From: Eucalyptus grandis
Lineage: Eukaryota > Streptophyta > Magnoliopsida > Myrtales > Myrtaceae
Assembly (NCBI RefSeq): GCF_016545825.1
Contig: NC_052620.1
Span: 42,036,620-42,100,619 of the forward strand
Direction of reading: 5' to 3'
Length of the DNA stretch: 64,000 nucleotides
The notes beneath the pieces are model-generated. The model was not told the origin of the DNA, searched no databases, and saw only the letters and a list, made by a program, of their open reading frames with translations. Of this stretch, positions 22,544 to 34,349 are shown in pieces; positions within the stretch are counted from its first letter, which is position 1; each line of letters starts with the position of its first letter. The translations under genes and the position numbers were made by a program.

Positions 22544-24227
22544 ATGAGTTCTGAAGCAAGAGATAAGCCTCATGCAGTGGTCATTCCCTACCCAGCACAG
22601 GGTCACATAAACCCTATCATGAAGCTCGCCAAGATCCTCCACCACCGAGGCTTTCACATAACGTTCGTGCACACCGAGTACAACCACAAGCGCTTGCTCA
22701 AGTCCAGAGGCCTGAGCTCTCTCGATGGCTCGCCTAGGTTTCGCTTCGAAACCATCCCCGATGGCCTCCCACAGAGTGATTCCGATGAGGATGTCACTCA
22801 GCACATCCCTTCTCTCTGTGAGTCCACTTCCAAGAATTGCTTGGCTCCTTTCATGGACCTCCTCGGGAGGCTCAATGATAAGTCTGTCGATGATACTGAG
22901 GTTCCGAAGGTGAGCTGTGTGATAGCGGACGGCGGCATGTCCTTTGCACTTGATGCTGCAGAGAAGCTTGGAGTGCCTGGTGTGCTGTTTTGGACTCCCA
23001 GTGCTTGTGGGGCTTTGGTGTATACTCAGTACCATATGCTCCGCGAAAAGGGGCTATTCCCCCTTAAAGGTTAGGGAAGTATAGGATTTTATTTACTCTA
23101 TATTAAGTTTAAAAGCACCCTATGTGCATGATATGAATCATCCTAAATTCCCGGCTGATTGATTGGAGTGTCCTTTAAAATTTTGAAAGTCGTTGTGATA
23201 ACTGGGGTCTCAAACACAATTCTTTCAGTTGATTTGTTAAATATATTGTCATTGTTGATATGATGTTATATCCATGTGTTTCGATGCAGATGCAAGTTAT
23301 CTAACGAATGGATTCCTAGACACCACCATAGACTGGATTCCTGGTATGAAAAAAATTCGTCTGCGAGATCTTCCCAGCTTCATCAGGACAAAAGATGGTA
23401 ACGACATCATGGTCAACTACACCATACGACAGATCGAAAGAACAAACAAAGCCTCAGCAGTCATCCTCAACACGTTCGACTGCTTAGAAAAGGATGTTCT
23501 AATGGCTTTCTCTTCCATATTTCTAAATCTTTACACAATTGGTCCGATTCACTTACTTCTCAATAAAATCGAAGATGACAACTCGTGTCGCATAGGCTCA
23601 AATTTGTGGAAAGAAGATTTCGCTTGTTTGGGGTGGCTGGATTCAAAAGAACCGAATTCGGTGTTGTTTATAAATTTTGGGAGCATTGCCGTGGTAACGT
23701 CGGAGCAACTCATCGAGTTTTCATGGGGACTGGCTAACAGCCAAAAACCCTTTTTGTGGATAATAAGGCCCGACCTCGTCGCTGGTGACAAGGTGGTTTT
23801 GCCCTCAGAGTTCCTAGCGGAAACGAAGGACAGAGGAATGTTGGCGGGTTGGTGCCCGCAAGAGCGAGTGTTGAGGCATCCTTCGGTCGGGGGATTCTTG
23901 ACGCATTGCGGGTGGAATTCGATGCTGGAGAGCATCTGCGGCGGAGTGCCGGTCCTGTGTTGCCCGTTCTTTGCAGAGCAGCAGACGAACTGCTTTTATA
24001 GCAAGAACGAATGGGGAATCGGGATGGAGATCGATAACAGTGTGAGAAGAGAGGAGGTCGAGAAGCTTGTGAGGGAGTTGATGGATGGAGAGAAGGGCAA
24101 GGCGATGAAGAAGAAGGCCGTGGAGTGGAAGAGGAAGGCCGAGGAAGCCACTGAGCTTGGTGGGTCTTCTTATGAAAACTTGGAGACGCTTTTGTCCCAT
24201 GTTCTTGTGAAGAAGTTGAACGGGTGA
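22544..24227 (+). CDS. UGT85-type UDP-glucosyltransferase, intact (locus 4)
   Basis: Exon 1 is 22544-23069, intron 23070-23289 (220 bp, GT..AG, phase 1) and exon 2 23290-24227. Together they encode 487 residues, the usual size for UGT85 enzymes. The product transfers glucose from UDP-glucose to a hydroxylated small molecule such as a terpenoid, iridoid or cyanohydrin, which are known UGT85 acceptors. The acceptor here is unknown. Visible residues: catalytic His21 in YPAQGHINP, its likely partner Asp129 in CVIADGG, and the PSPG box at about 363-406 starting [19 protein letters not shown] and ending PFFAEQQ. There is no signal peptide, as expected for a cytosolic enzyme. I chose ATG 22544 over an in-frame ATG at 22490 because the extra peptide is just the translated GA repeat and locus 2 starts at the matching position. 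It is the only undamaged member of the cluster here. Confidence 0.95.
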
Positions 24228-25602
24228 AATCGAAGATGATCCTATGTCAACATAAGCACATGCTCTTATAAATTTAGCTAGTGGCTTTTTGACGGGTATA
24301 TTACACCTGTTTTGTAATAATCAGTGCACTCCATGCAATGGCGACACCTCCGACTCTCTTCCTCCCGCACGAGACAAAGATGGACGAGGGGATGTAATCG
24401 ACTACACGATTTGTCTGTACTTTCATGTCCATCATCTAAACTCAGATGGGCGGTCAAATTTTTAAGTTAAAACTACTAGTTGTGGTGGGATTTGTATTTC
24501 AAGGGTTACATAGGCTGTGTATCATATAAAAATTCCAGAAGGCCACTCTAGGAATGTCATTACCAATTAATGACAGCATTTTCGTTCTTTCGTTTCGGAA
24601 CATGAGGATTGTGGATCCAATTCGTATAATGAGAAACTTAGATTTTATGTGGAGATAATAGCAATCCATTGCAGCTATTTCTCCTCCTAATAACCGGCTA
24701 TATTGCTATCATGTCTCTAAGATACAGAAAAAATGGGGAATAAAATCTGGCCGCGGAATGTCGCTTCTCTTCATTATGGAGCCTTGTCCTTTTGCAAGTG
24801 CGCGCATGCTTATTATTTCCCATTCTAATATAAGGGACAAAGGTGGGTCTTGGAAATGTTGGACAGGCGCCAAAAGTATGACATATTGGAACGTTCTAAG
24901 TCCGGTCGATCGATAATTGAGGATCTAAGACACAGTTCACAATCCTTTTGTTATTTGTGGACCCCGTAGATGTGTGGTGAGTGCACTTGTCGACAAGATG
25001 TAGAGGGCGTGAAAAACAAGATGTTGAATTCAATGTAGAGGGCGTGAAAAACAAGATGTTGAATTCAATGGAGGATGGTCACTTTTTCAATTCAACCTTT
25101 GAATATAGGATTATTAAAACTATTGTATAATAAAACGATAATCACAATTTCATTACTAAATTTCACAAGTTGTCCGAAAGTAGAACAGACTTTTGAAGAA
25201 TTTAACACGAGTGTTGTTCTTTTTAGGCGATTAGGTAATCAATCTTTTCTTTTTATTAAGAGATTATGTCTGAATATAAACAAGCATGGCTGGACTAAAC
25301 TAATTTTTAAGGATGTACCAGTGGTTACGTAATTGGCGTTTTTAACTTTAATTTGCATATGTAAATATTGTCCACCGATGATTGACGGACAACGTTCGAA
25401 CTTCCAAATCCATGAAAAAGATGGACACCGGATGCGTATCCTTTTAATTTACTTCCACACCCAATAGTCCATTGTGAACGTGAAAATATTCGGTGATTGC
25501 TTTTCACATCATCCCGTGTGGAGTGCCTTTTTTTTAGTTTAGCCAATCACCAATTGAGACATGTACTTGACGCGGAATCACAAAAAATCGAAATATGCTC
25601 AT
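24228..25602. other. 3' flank of locus 4, no gene recognised
   Basis: Ordinary AT-rich intergenic DNA. It contains a short tandem repeat (25001-25070) and short frames without family resemblance. It ends at the CTCAT target site (25598-25602) of the next LTR element. Confidence 0.7.
25001..25070. repeat. Two perfect 35-bp tandem copies
   Basis: 25001-25035 and 25036-25070 are identical, starting 'tagagggcgtgaaaaac' and ending 'gaattcaatg'. A recent local duplication or slippage event. Confidence 0.95.
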
Positions 25603-25949
25603 TGTTGTAAAATATTGCGTTGCAAATATATAATAGAGAAGAAATTGAGAAGAGAAAATCCTACACCAGAGATCGTAGAGAAAGTCAGATGAGAGAATTT
25701 TATTTCCAATATATGATTGTTATGATTGTGTTCTATCTTGTTGTACATCAAAACTAAACTCCTATTTACAGGAGAATGAGAATGTACTTATTATTAATAT
25801 AAATGTATCAAATGATATATGTACTGAATAGGGGAGATGAATGTTCATTGTATAGGGAGATGTACTTAGAATGTATGATACAAATGTACCATAATAAGTA
25901 CATTAAATAAGATGAATATAATGAATATTCATTCATGTGTTTCATAACA
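25603..25949 (-). repeat. 3' LTR of the gag-only element
   Basis: Pairs with 34350-34707 with few differences. On the minus strand it starts TGTTATGAAACACATG and ends 'gcaatattttacaaca'. Confidence 0.92.
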
Positions 25950-26472
25950 CTCCCCCTTGAATATTCATTGTATTCATTACGAATGTACATCGAATGATAC
26001 TGCCTCATTAAAAACCTTAAGCCGGAAAAACCCAATGGGACAAAAACAAAACAAAAGGGAAAAAGAGTGCAGAGCACAAATGTTATGATCTCTCCCTTTT
26101 ATGAATGCATTAATTTTCCTTGTTAAAAACTTTAAGTCGGAAAAACCATATGGGAAAAAACCGGACAAAAAGAAAAACGAGTGCAATGCATATATAGCCA
26201 TTGCTAAGGCTAATTAATCTTGCATCTTGTGAACTCGTCGCATATCAATGCTGCAATGCATGGTTCATAATATCTCCCCCCAATTAAGCCATATAACCAC
26301 TTCTTAGGTTAATCAATGTTGCATCTTAGTTATAGAGTCAAATAAATATTATATGAGATTCATAAGTGTTTCATAACCATATGAAAGAACAATAAAAAGT
26401 AATAAATTTAAAGCGAAACAACTAAAAAGAAATTATTAGAATAATAAAATTCAAAGTTCAAATCATCATCCA

Positions 26473-27268
26473 TCAATCTGATGCCTCATCAAAGTAATCA
26501 TATGTCCTTGCATTTGCTACTTCAAGAGTAAAATGAGTCACACAAACGGAAATATTGTTGGCACCAACTATGGTTATGGCAGTAGGATTGATTTTAATGG
26601 CATGAAATTCACCATGCTTGCCCATATTTTTTAAAGATGCTTGGTATAGGTCAACAAAATGCCTTGGCGTACGACAAGTATGTAACCAATGTCCAGTCAT
26701 GCCACATCGATGACAAATACTTTCATTAATCACCTTCTTTGGCTTCTTTTCTTTGCCATGATTCAGGCCAAAGTTTGATTTCATAGGGTGATTAAATTTC
26801 TTGACATCCCTTCTAGGATTATGATCTTACCTGTGCTTATAGCCCTTAAAATGGCCAGTATTTTTTTCAAAATTAGCATGTATTTCGGGTAATACTTTTA
26901 AGCCAACAGGTCTAAGATCATGATTTTTTAGCAGTAATTCATTAATTTGCTCGGCAGTAAGAATCACATAAATTAATTCAGAATATGTGGTAAATTGACG
27001 TTGCCGGTATTGCTGTTGCAATACAATATTCGAAGCATGGAAGGTGGAGAAAGTTTTCTCTAACAATTCCGCATCAGCGACTTTGATACCGCATAACTCA
27101 AGCCGAGAAATAATATCAAATATAGTGGAATTATAGTCAGACACTGATTTAAAATCTTGCAGTCTGAAATTTTGCCAGTCATATTGTGCTTGAGGGAGGA
27201 TAACGGTCTTGGTATGATCATACCCATCCTTCAACCTCCTCCACAGGATCTGTAAGAATTGGGTACTT
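26473..27268 (-). pseudogene. Gag C-terminal two thirds of the gag-only element
   Basis: Minus-strand frame with LKDGYDHTKTVILPQAQYDW, then KTFSTFHASNIVLQQQYR, typical of plant copia gag capsid sequence, followed by the zinc knuckle CHRCGMTGHWLHTC (about 26670-26735). One in-frame TAA at about 26827 splits it. The reading resumes in the same frame and ends at 26473. Its upstream end at about 27262-27268 (YPILTDPV in a neighbouring frame) is where similarity to gag stops and viral sequence begins. The missing N-terminal part lies at 33900-34119. Confidence 0.85.
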
Positions 27269-28640
27269 GCCTCCGCCACCCCAGACGTCTATCTTTACTG
27301 CCATTCTAGAAGATTCTTTAAGAAAAGAACCAGATATGGTAGAGGTACGAAATCGTCTTAAAGAGTTGAATCGAATCCAAAAGGAAAGAGGAAAAAAGAA
27401 AGTTCCTATAGAATCAAGTTCGGTTGTCATAAGAGAAAGGCCAGATCAGATGATGCTATCCAATCCATTAGAATCTTTTCTAAAGGATTTGGGTACCCAG
27501 AAGCAACCTGATCCTGTTATCCAATAGCCAGATCCTACCCTTCCAAATGATCAAACTCTATTTCCAACCAAACAAACTGTTCCTACCACTTCTGAAACTG
27601 AATCAGATTCAGTCTCCTTTTCATCCTCCTCATCTTTTCCATTCCCGATATTGATCTTCTTCATATTGCACCGGTAACTTCATCCATATTCATGGTTGAT
27701 CCTCCAGATCAGGAAGTGGAATCAAATTACCCCGACTCAGAGATTGTTCAAAACAATCCAAGACACCATGTATCCATAGCATCAAAATAGTTTTTCACCA
27801 TCGATGATATCCCCTACCATAAATGGCCAGAAAGGCTTGAGGAATTTCATACTTGGTTGAACACTCAGTCTATCACCAATCATGATATGAATGATGTCCT
27901 TTACAACTTTGTCATGAGGTTCACAGGAAGCCTCAAACTTTGGTGGAAATCAGTGTCTGAACAAGACCAGATTCATTTTCTGATGTCACTAGATTTCAGC
28001 CATGCTATTACTCTCTTATATCATTTCTTTGTGGGAAAACCCACTGATCTCATAGAAATGAAAAGAAGAGAATTTTTCGAAAGAAAATGTTGCTCTCTCC
28101 AGAAGAAATATCTTGATAAGCATTATCGAGAAATCCTTCAGCTTTTTTACCAGATTGGAGCTGATCCAAATCCGAAGCATATTTTCCTGACTTCCATCCC
28201 TAAAGAACTGTCCCAGATGGTTGAAATATCCTTTTTTGGAAGACAAAGGAGAGTACAGGATATTCTCTTGGGAGAAATACAGCAAAAAATCCATCTATGC
28301 CTTGAAGAATTGTGCCTAAAGCGCCAGATGGTCCGCACCTACATTACAGACGACAGAGAACTTGAGATAGCTTGTTCTCGCCAGAAGTTGAAAATCAAAT
28401 ACTCCAAAAAGGACTGTGATGGTACTTGTGGAAAGTTTTCAAGAAAAAAGAAGCACTTCAAGAAGCACTGGATGAAGATATCATCCAAACATGGCCACGA
28501 GAACTTCCGAAGAAAGAAGAAATGATGATACCTACATAAAAGGAAGGATCGCACAGGCTATAAGAAGTCAAACCGATGCTTCATTTGCAATCAGAAAGGA
28601 CATTTTGCCAAAAACTGTCCCCAAGCCAGAAAAGGTCAGT
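27269..28640 (+). pseudogene. Caulimovirid coat-protein-like region with zinc knuckle
   Basis: Charged N-terminal part (27267-27527), a Ser-rich acidic linker, then the conserved core at 27857-28525. After two adjacent stops comes the zinc knuckle CFICNQKGHFAKNC (28577-28618), preceded by Lys/Arg-rich stretches. This order is that of caulimovirid coat proteins. Stops occur at about 27525, 27787 and 28523, plus a frame change around 27650. Non-functional. Confidence 0.75.
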
Positions 28641-28869
28641 ATCATTTGATACATCAAATTGAGAATGAAACAGGTATTTCTCTTAAAGATGATGATATCG
28701 AATCATTGTTTTTTGCTGATGAAGAACCATCTCGAACAAACTTTGTGCCATTCCATGTTATCACACTTCTAGTGAAACTAAGTCAGATTCAGAGTCTGAA
28801 GATATTTTTCATATATCACCTACATCTCCAGAACCAAGTCTTAACATATTTTCAAGCCAAACTCATTGT

Positions 28870-29250
28870 CCCTATTTCTCTGTAAAAATCCTCACCTCAA
28901 AGTTTGCTAAACCAATCGCTGTTATTGCTCTCATTGATACCATAGCAAGTTATTCAATTTTGGACACCAAAGTTCTTCCTTAAGAATATTGGACTCCTTA
29001 TGTCCAATATTTCAACTCAGTCTTAGGAGACACTTTCTCCACAAATGTGAGAACTACTCCCATGATTGTTAAGTTCTTCCCCTAGTGTTCTATAACCACA
29101 AAAATCTTTGGATCCAGTCTTCCCAACAAAGACTTAATCATTGGTTGGGACATTATGACCTAGATTTCACAACTTCGCATCATTCATGGAAAATGTCTTA
29201 GGTATAAAGACCAATTCTCTGAGTTCATCAACATACAGAGACTCTTTTCC
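28870..29250 (+). pseudogene. Caulimovirid aspartic protease remnant
   Basis: The active-site region reads ALIDTIASYSIL, where D-T/S-G would be expected, so the Gly is replaced by Ile. Further on, DLIIGWDIM matches the hydrophobic-hydrophobic-Gly element near the end of retroviral-type proteases. Stops at about 28981, 29086 and 29160 interrupt it. It directly precedes the reverse transcriptase, as in the family. Confidence 0.7.
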
Positions 29251-29256
29251 ATCCAA

Positions 29257-30230
29257 ATGAGTCTGTTAGACCCGATCATGCAAAAGCTGTTGGAATCCTG
29301 TTCAGAATCCCACTATGAATTCACTCAGAAATGTTCCCATCATTTATGGGAAAATCCAGAATTCTTTGTCTGCCTTCCATTCAAAAAGAATGAAGACATC
29401 AATCCAACAAAGGCAAGTCATATGGGAATGAAGCCAGAACACTTGGCTTTAGCTCAAAAGGAATGCTCAGAATTATTGCAACAAGGCCTTATTGAAATCT
29501 CAAACTCTCAATGGGCTTGTGAAGCCTTTTATGTCAATAAGCGTGCCAAGCAAAATAGGGGAAAATGAGACTGGTAATCAACTATCAACCTCTCAACCTT
29601 TTTCTCCAAAATGATAAGTTCCCTTTGCCCTCCAGAGATTCTCTCTTTACGGGTCTAACCAAGGCCCACATCTATTCCAAATTCGACCTCAAAGCCGGAT
29701 TTTGGCAATTGGGCATCCATCCTGAAGACATATCTAAAATAGGATTATGTATTCCGAACCAGCACTTCCAATGGAAAGTTCTTCCTTTTGGCCTAAAAGT
29801 AGCACCATCTCTTTTCCAAAAGGCCATGTGTCGTATCTTCCAACCAATTCTCTCAAGTGCTACAGTATATATTGATGATATCTTGCTTTACAGCCCTAAT
29901 GAGCAATCGCATTGCTAACTTCTCGAGCAATTTGCAGAAATCGTGAAGAAGCATGGCATCATGCTTTCTCAACGAAAGATGAACATTGCCCAGATAGAGA
30001 TTGAATATCTTGGTATGCACCTGAACAAAGGTACATACTACCCAGGGCCACATATTGCACAAGAATTATTGAAGTTTCTTGTAAATAACTTCACCACAAA
30101 ACAAGTTTAGCAATTTCTTGGGATTATCAATTATCTAAGAGATTTTGTCCCAAATATTGCAAAGCTCCTGATTTCTTTGCAATCTATGCTGAAGAAGAAT
30201 CCCCCACCTTGGGGAAAAATTCAGACTAAA
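29257..30230 (+). pseudogene. Caulimovirid reverse transcriptase
   Basis: Well-preserved polymerase blocks: RLVINYQPLN, YSKFDLKAGFWQLGIHPED, VLPFGLKVAPSLFQ and the catalytic YIDDIL (29868 on). These are the fingers and palm motifs of the reverse transcriptase shared by Caulimoviridae and Ty3-type elements. Frame shift at about 29565, stop at 29916-29918 and a TAG near 30107. The connection region continues to about 30230. Confidence 0.88.
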
Positions 30231-30254
30231 GCAGTCGCTGAGCTTAAGGAGATA

Positions 30255-30868
30255 ATGTAGAATCTCCCACCATTGCAAATACCATCAATAGGAAAAAGAA
30301 TTCTTCAAACTGACGCCAGTGATGAATACTGGGCAGCCATCCTGTTTGAAAAAATTGATGGTAAGAGACACTTTTGTGCTCACAAAAGTGGAAAGTTTTC
30401 TCAAGCTGAAATGCATTACCATTTCACTTTCAAAGAAATCTTAGCAGTAAAAAATGGAATCAAGAAGTTTGAATTCTATCTCATCGGCCATCATTTCCTC
30501 GTAGAATTAGACATGGCATCTTTTTCTCGATGACCAAGTTTAAACAAAAGCAGATTCCAAACTCTCAAGCGCTTCGATGGGCTGAATGGTTTTCAAAATA
30601 CTCTTTTGAAACCAAACACATTCTTGGAAAAAAGAATGTACTTGCTGACTTCTTGTCAAGACCCAAAGCACTAGCTGAAATCAACATGTACATTAAGAGG
30701 CCTGCTTTCCATATGCTCAATCATGGCGTGAAATACAAGATTAAGAAGATCAAAGATTTGTCGAGCTGGAAATATCCCCAGAAGATTATTCAACAAATCC
30801 AGAATGATAATCTCGCTGAGAACTTAGAAGACCTTATGTGGCAATGCCACAGATCTGTTCAGATTTAA
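30255..30868 (+). pseudogene. Caulimovirid RNase H
   Basis: RILQTDASDEYWAAILFE gives the first catalytic Asp, and KEILAVKNGIKKFEFYL holds the catalytic Glu region. After a stop/frame change at 30531-30533 the final conserved block KNVLADFLSRP follows. It is contiguous with the reverse transcriptase upstream. Confidence 0.85.
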
Positions 30869-31800
30869 TGGAGGTTCGATTCTTTATCCTTGTGGATTAA
30901 ATTTGGATTATCCATTCATACATCCTCTCATCTGGAAGGAAGATGATTTCCCTGATCAACTCAAGATGTTATTATGGTACTTAACCAATAAGTACTTAAT
31001 AGCTGTTGAAATTCCAACCAGAAGATTCATTGCCAACCTCACAAGGATATTCTTATTCTGCTGAGGTAATGTTGAAAGAGAATGTGATAAAAATCTCTTA
31101 GACTTTTTCAATTGGTTCTATCCCCCTACCCACTAGAAATACCTCATGGAAAAACAACTAAGAACCATAACACCAAATCATGAAGTTCATACCATCTTGT
31201 TTTTCCAACGTCCATGGTATTTTTTCACAAATAATGGCACTATCATCAATGTCCCATAGAAAATAGGAACCACATCCTACAAACCCCACATGAATAGCAT
31301 AGAAGCTCGGATTCACAAATCTTATCCAAGATCTGTTAGATCCTGTGAACACCAGTACCGAGAACTCTAGAGAATTTTGTGCCAAGAGAACAAAACTATT
31401 CTTGAAGAAGCATGTAATTATAATGTACCCACTGCATAGGATCATTATGATCTAGCACTAGAAGTTAAGGAAGCACTCAAGCAAACTAGACAAGTTGTGT
31501 CATCCTAAGATAATGAAATGACAGATACAGATGACATTGTCCAATCCACTCGGGACTCCTATACACAATGGGGAGGTCCTCTTTCCCAAGATCCCTATGA
31601 TCCGGGACTGTTGTCCTTATCTCAAAACATGGATACATCCTTCTATGCACAACCATCCAATTGGCCCCAGCCAACCATTCCTGCTGACACTGCAGTACGT
31701 GACAATACAGACTGGGCTTGAGAAGAAGCATTCCACTGGGCTCATGTAGAAGCATCCTCAGAGCCATGGTCTCGTTTATAATGTTATCCGTTCCATATGC
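30869..31800 (+). pseudogene. Unassigned viral region after RNase H
   Basis: Plus-strand frames interrupted by several stops (about 31061, 31132, 31258, 31438, 31508, 31720) but with coding character between them. They include an aromatic-rich segment near 31190-31240 and an acidic, Pro/Gln-rich stretch at 31518-31721. I do not recognise a domain. It may be the C-terminal part of the polyprotein or a second reading frame of the virus. Confidence 0.45.
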
Positions 31801-31840
31801 TTAGTAGGTGAATCCAGTGCTGAGAAGATCTCTTCACATC

Positions 31841-32545
31841 ATGTCTACAGAACCAAAAATTCTCGAAGCACCAGTTTCTCTAGCTCCATCTCCATCATCC
31901 TCAACCCCCACTGATTTTCGTGTTTCTAATGCTTCTAAGATAGATTATCTCTATGAAGTCTCTCTTAGTGATGAAACCAAGATTTCTGAAACCCAACTCC
32001 CTCTCATGAACCCTTACTCTGCTTTTGCCAAACCCAACTCTCCATTTTCACTCATCCGCTCTATCCGCCAACTTATTCATCAAACCCCAAAGCAAGTAAA
32101 GGAGTACGTTCAGTCCTCTAAATTTGACCAGCACCCCATTCCTGCCACTAAAAAAGAGTACTTTGTTACTCTTTAGATCCCTCTAGAGTTCCCTAGACAA
32201 TGGGCTCAACAGGGATATACTCATGTCCATTATGGCACTGTTTGTCTTGCTCTTACCTTTCATGATCGTAAAGGTTTGCCCGTTGTGGCAAGAATTGCAT
32301 TGTTAGATACTAGGTTTTTACAATACCAGCATGCTTGCATTGGTATTGTTCAAACTACTCTGAATGCTGGAACAGTTTTTGTAACTTTGTATCCAAATTT
32401 CAACATCGCCCTTTCAGACCCCCAGCTACTCTCTTTCTTAAAAGTTCAAGTCCAGCTCATTGGAGCTGCTCAAACTGCTGACTCTGTAGCTGCAACTCTG
32501 CATTACCATATGGTTTATCGAGTATAGAACCATGCTCTTGATCTA
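31841..32545 (+). pseudogene. Caulimovirid 30K-superfamily movement protein
   Basis: After a Ser/Pro-rich N-terminus, the core from about 32179 reads PRQWAQQGYTHVHYG and then ARIALLDTRF. This contains the L-x-D-x-R motif of 30K movement proteins, which modify plasmodesmata to let virus move between cells. A TAG at 32174-32176 splits the N-terminal part from the core, and a further TAG lies at 32525-32527. LTR retrotransposons lack this protein. Confidence 0.75.
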
Positions 32546-33790
32546 AACTTCAACAATGGTAACAAAGATGCTCTATTTATCTCCATGTAGAATGATCAAG
32601 CATCATGCATCCATGTTCTTAGGCAGATCCCGAAGGACACGTTAGCCAAGCTCCTTCCAGAGACTTGGATCACCAACTACGAAAAGCTACACCAGCATAA
32701 CAAGCCTTTCTAGTCTACAGATTCTGAGTTCGTCCGAAAAAAAAGATGGAACTGTTTCCATCAAATTTGGCAAGGAAAAGGAAGAAAGTCCTTCTATCTT
32801 CTAAACCCTCTTCATGATTGAACCATGTGTTCCTCAATCAATTTCCGAGCCAGATCCAAAAAAGCTTGTTCGACAATTTGACGATGATGGACATCCTGTC
32901 CATTACTACAAAGACAACTATGGTCATTGCTTTTGGGATCCTTTTTGCCAATGTTCCTATTGTACAAACTCCCCTGACGAGGTAGATCATTTTGCCAAAT
33001 CTCCACCTCGACGGAAAAGGCCAAAGGATAAGGTATACCAAAGGTACTTAAACGGAGATCCCTCCGTTGATACTCTTGGTGAGTGTGATAAATACCAGTT
33101 CATGGTCTCTTATGCATCACCTCCTTCACCAGAATTCATTACCACATCCCAAGCTTCATTAGATCCACCAAAATCACCTCCACTATCTCCTCCTCAGAAT
33201 AAACAAGCTCTCTCCCTGTTTTATAAGCCAATCCTAAAATGGGCTAAGAAACATTCTTACCCACTTGAAGCCCCAGCAGAAACACCACCCACTTCTTCCA
33301 TTGCCATGTTCCATGACACTGACTTTCCCCCTCTTGTCAGAGAAAGTTCTAAACTCTCGTTTCTTGCTTCAGAGGAATTCATTGATCCACAAGGTAGATA
33401 CCGTCATGTTCCTAAGATACCTGCCCCCACTGATGTGGATGAACATGGAAGACAAAGAAAAACTCATGCTACTGAAGTTGTTCTAAATTGGCAATCAGAG
33501 ACATTGTTAGCACAAAACAATGCTTTTAAAGCAATTGATTCCAAAATTGGAAATGTGCAACAAGATCTTCGAAAATATGATGAGACCACCAAGAAAATGG
33601 TTTCTGAGTTCTAGAAGAGGCTAAATGCCTTGGAATCAGGACAACGTCTAAGGTATCATCATCTAGAGAGCCCACAACCGGAGATAGAAAAGCTTAAAAG
33701 ACAAATCCAACTCCTTGAAGAATGAAGGTTCAGACCTTTTGATCCAAATGCAGCTCGGGTAGATTAGAAACATTTCCATCCTGTCATCTC
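32546..33790 (+). pseudogene. Viral region downstream of the movement protein, coiled-coil C-terminus
   Basis: The long frame 32814-33614 has a Cys/His-containing patch (HCFWDPFCQCSYC), a Pro-rich middle and an amphipathic C-terminus (ETLLAQNNAFKAIDSKIGNV) that continues past a TAG at 33612 into ALESGQRL and IEKLKRQIQLLEE, with heptad-like Leu/Ile spacing. In a circular genome this would lie between the movement protein and the coat protein at 27269. The Cys patch could bind metal. No named domain is recognised. Confidence 0.5.
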
Positions 33791-33905
33791 TAAGTGTCTC
33801 TAGGCTCTGAACTAAAGGGCTAAGTGGTTTTCTGCTAAAAGGCTATCCCTGAAGGGCTTGAACGGATTGTTCGCTCATGTGGGAAGGCATACCTGCAGAA
33901 AATTG

Positions 33906-34119
33906 CGAATAAATATTGAGTCTGCGAGCTCTCATGCAAATGACGGTGGATAAAAATCAGCGCATTTGCCTTATCATTTTCATTTGAGGTTTCATCCTTT
34001 GTAATTACATTAGAGAGACCTTGCCCTTGGAGTTGTATTTCCATGTCAAGACATCATGATAGATAATTATTTCCACTCACTTCCAGGATGTGGAATTTGG
34101 GCTTTTCAATATTTGCCAT
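33906..34119 (-). pseudogene. Gag N-terminal third of the gag-only element
   Basis: Minus-strand start at 34119 (MANIEKPKFHILEVSGNNYLS), a TGA at the next position where copia gag proteins have Trp, then DETSNENDKANALIFIHRHL and SSQTQYL. Similarity to gag ends at about 33906. The continuation lies on the far side of the viral insertion at 27268. Confidence 0.8.
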
Positions 34120-34349
34120 AATCCTTGCAAAAATAAATCCTTATTAATTAAAAAGATTTCCAAATATCCACCGCCACTTCAGGAGCAGAATGATACTTTT
34201 AGATTTGAAATTGGCGTTGGGCCAAGAAAAATGAAGAATTGATAGAAGAAGATGCAGTATAAGTTGATGAAAAATTACTTACTCAGTCGGTAGATCTTCG
34301 TGCTTGCAAAAATTACTTACTTAGTTAGTAGATTCTCGTGCTGATAACA

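Larger units (their letters stand above)
27269..33905 (+). mobile_element. Endogenous pararetrovirus (Caulimoviridae-like), decayed, circularly permuted
   Basis: About 6.6 kb with, in order on the plus strand: a coat-protein-like region with zinc knuckle, aspartic protease, reverse transcriptase with YIDD, RNase H, an unassigned region, a 30K-type movement protein and a coiled-coil-rich region. A movement protein combined with this polymerase separates it from Ty3/gypsy elements and points to a plant pararetrovirus. No LTRs or integrase were found. Known members place the movement protein upstream of the coat protein, so this copy reads as a circular genome opened between the coiled-coil region and coat protein. 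All frames contain stops, mostly TAG. It lies inside, and antisense to, the gag gene of an LTR element. Exact ends are uncertain by tens of bases. Confidence 0.8.

Noticed and set aside
27269..33905. Reading the insert as a Ty3/gypsy retrotransposon
   Set aside because: No LTRs or integrase were found, and a 30K-type movement protein is present, which fits Caulimoviridae better.
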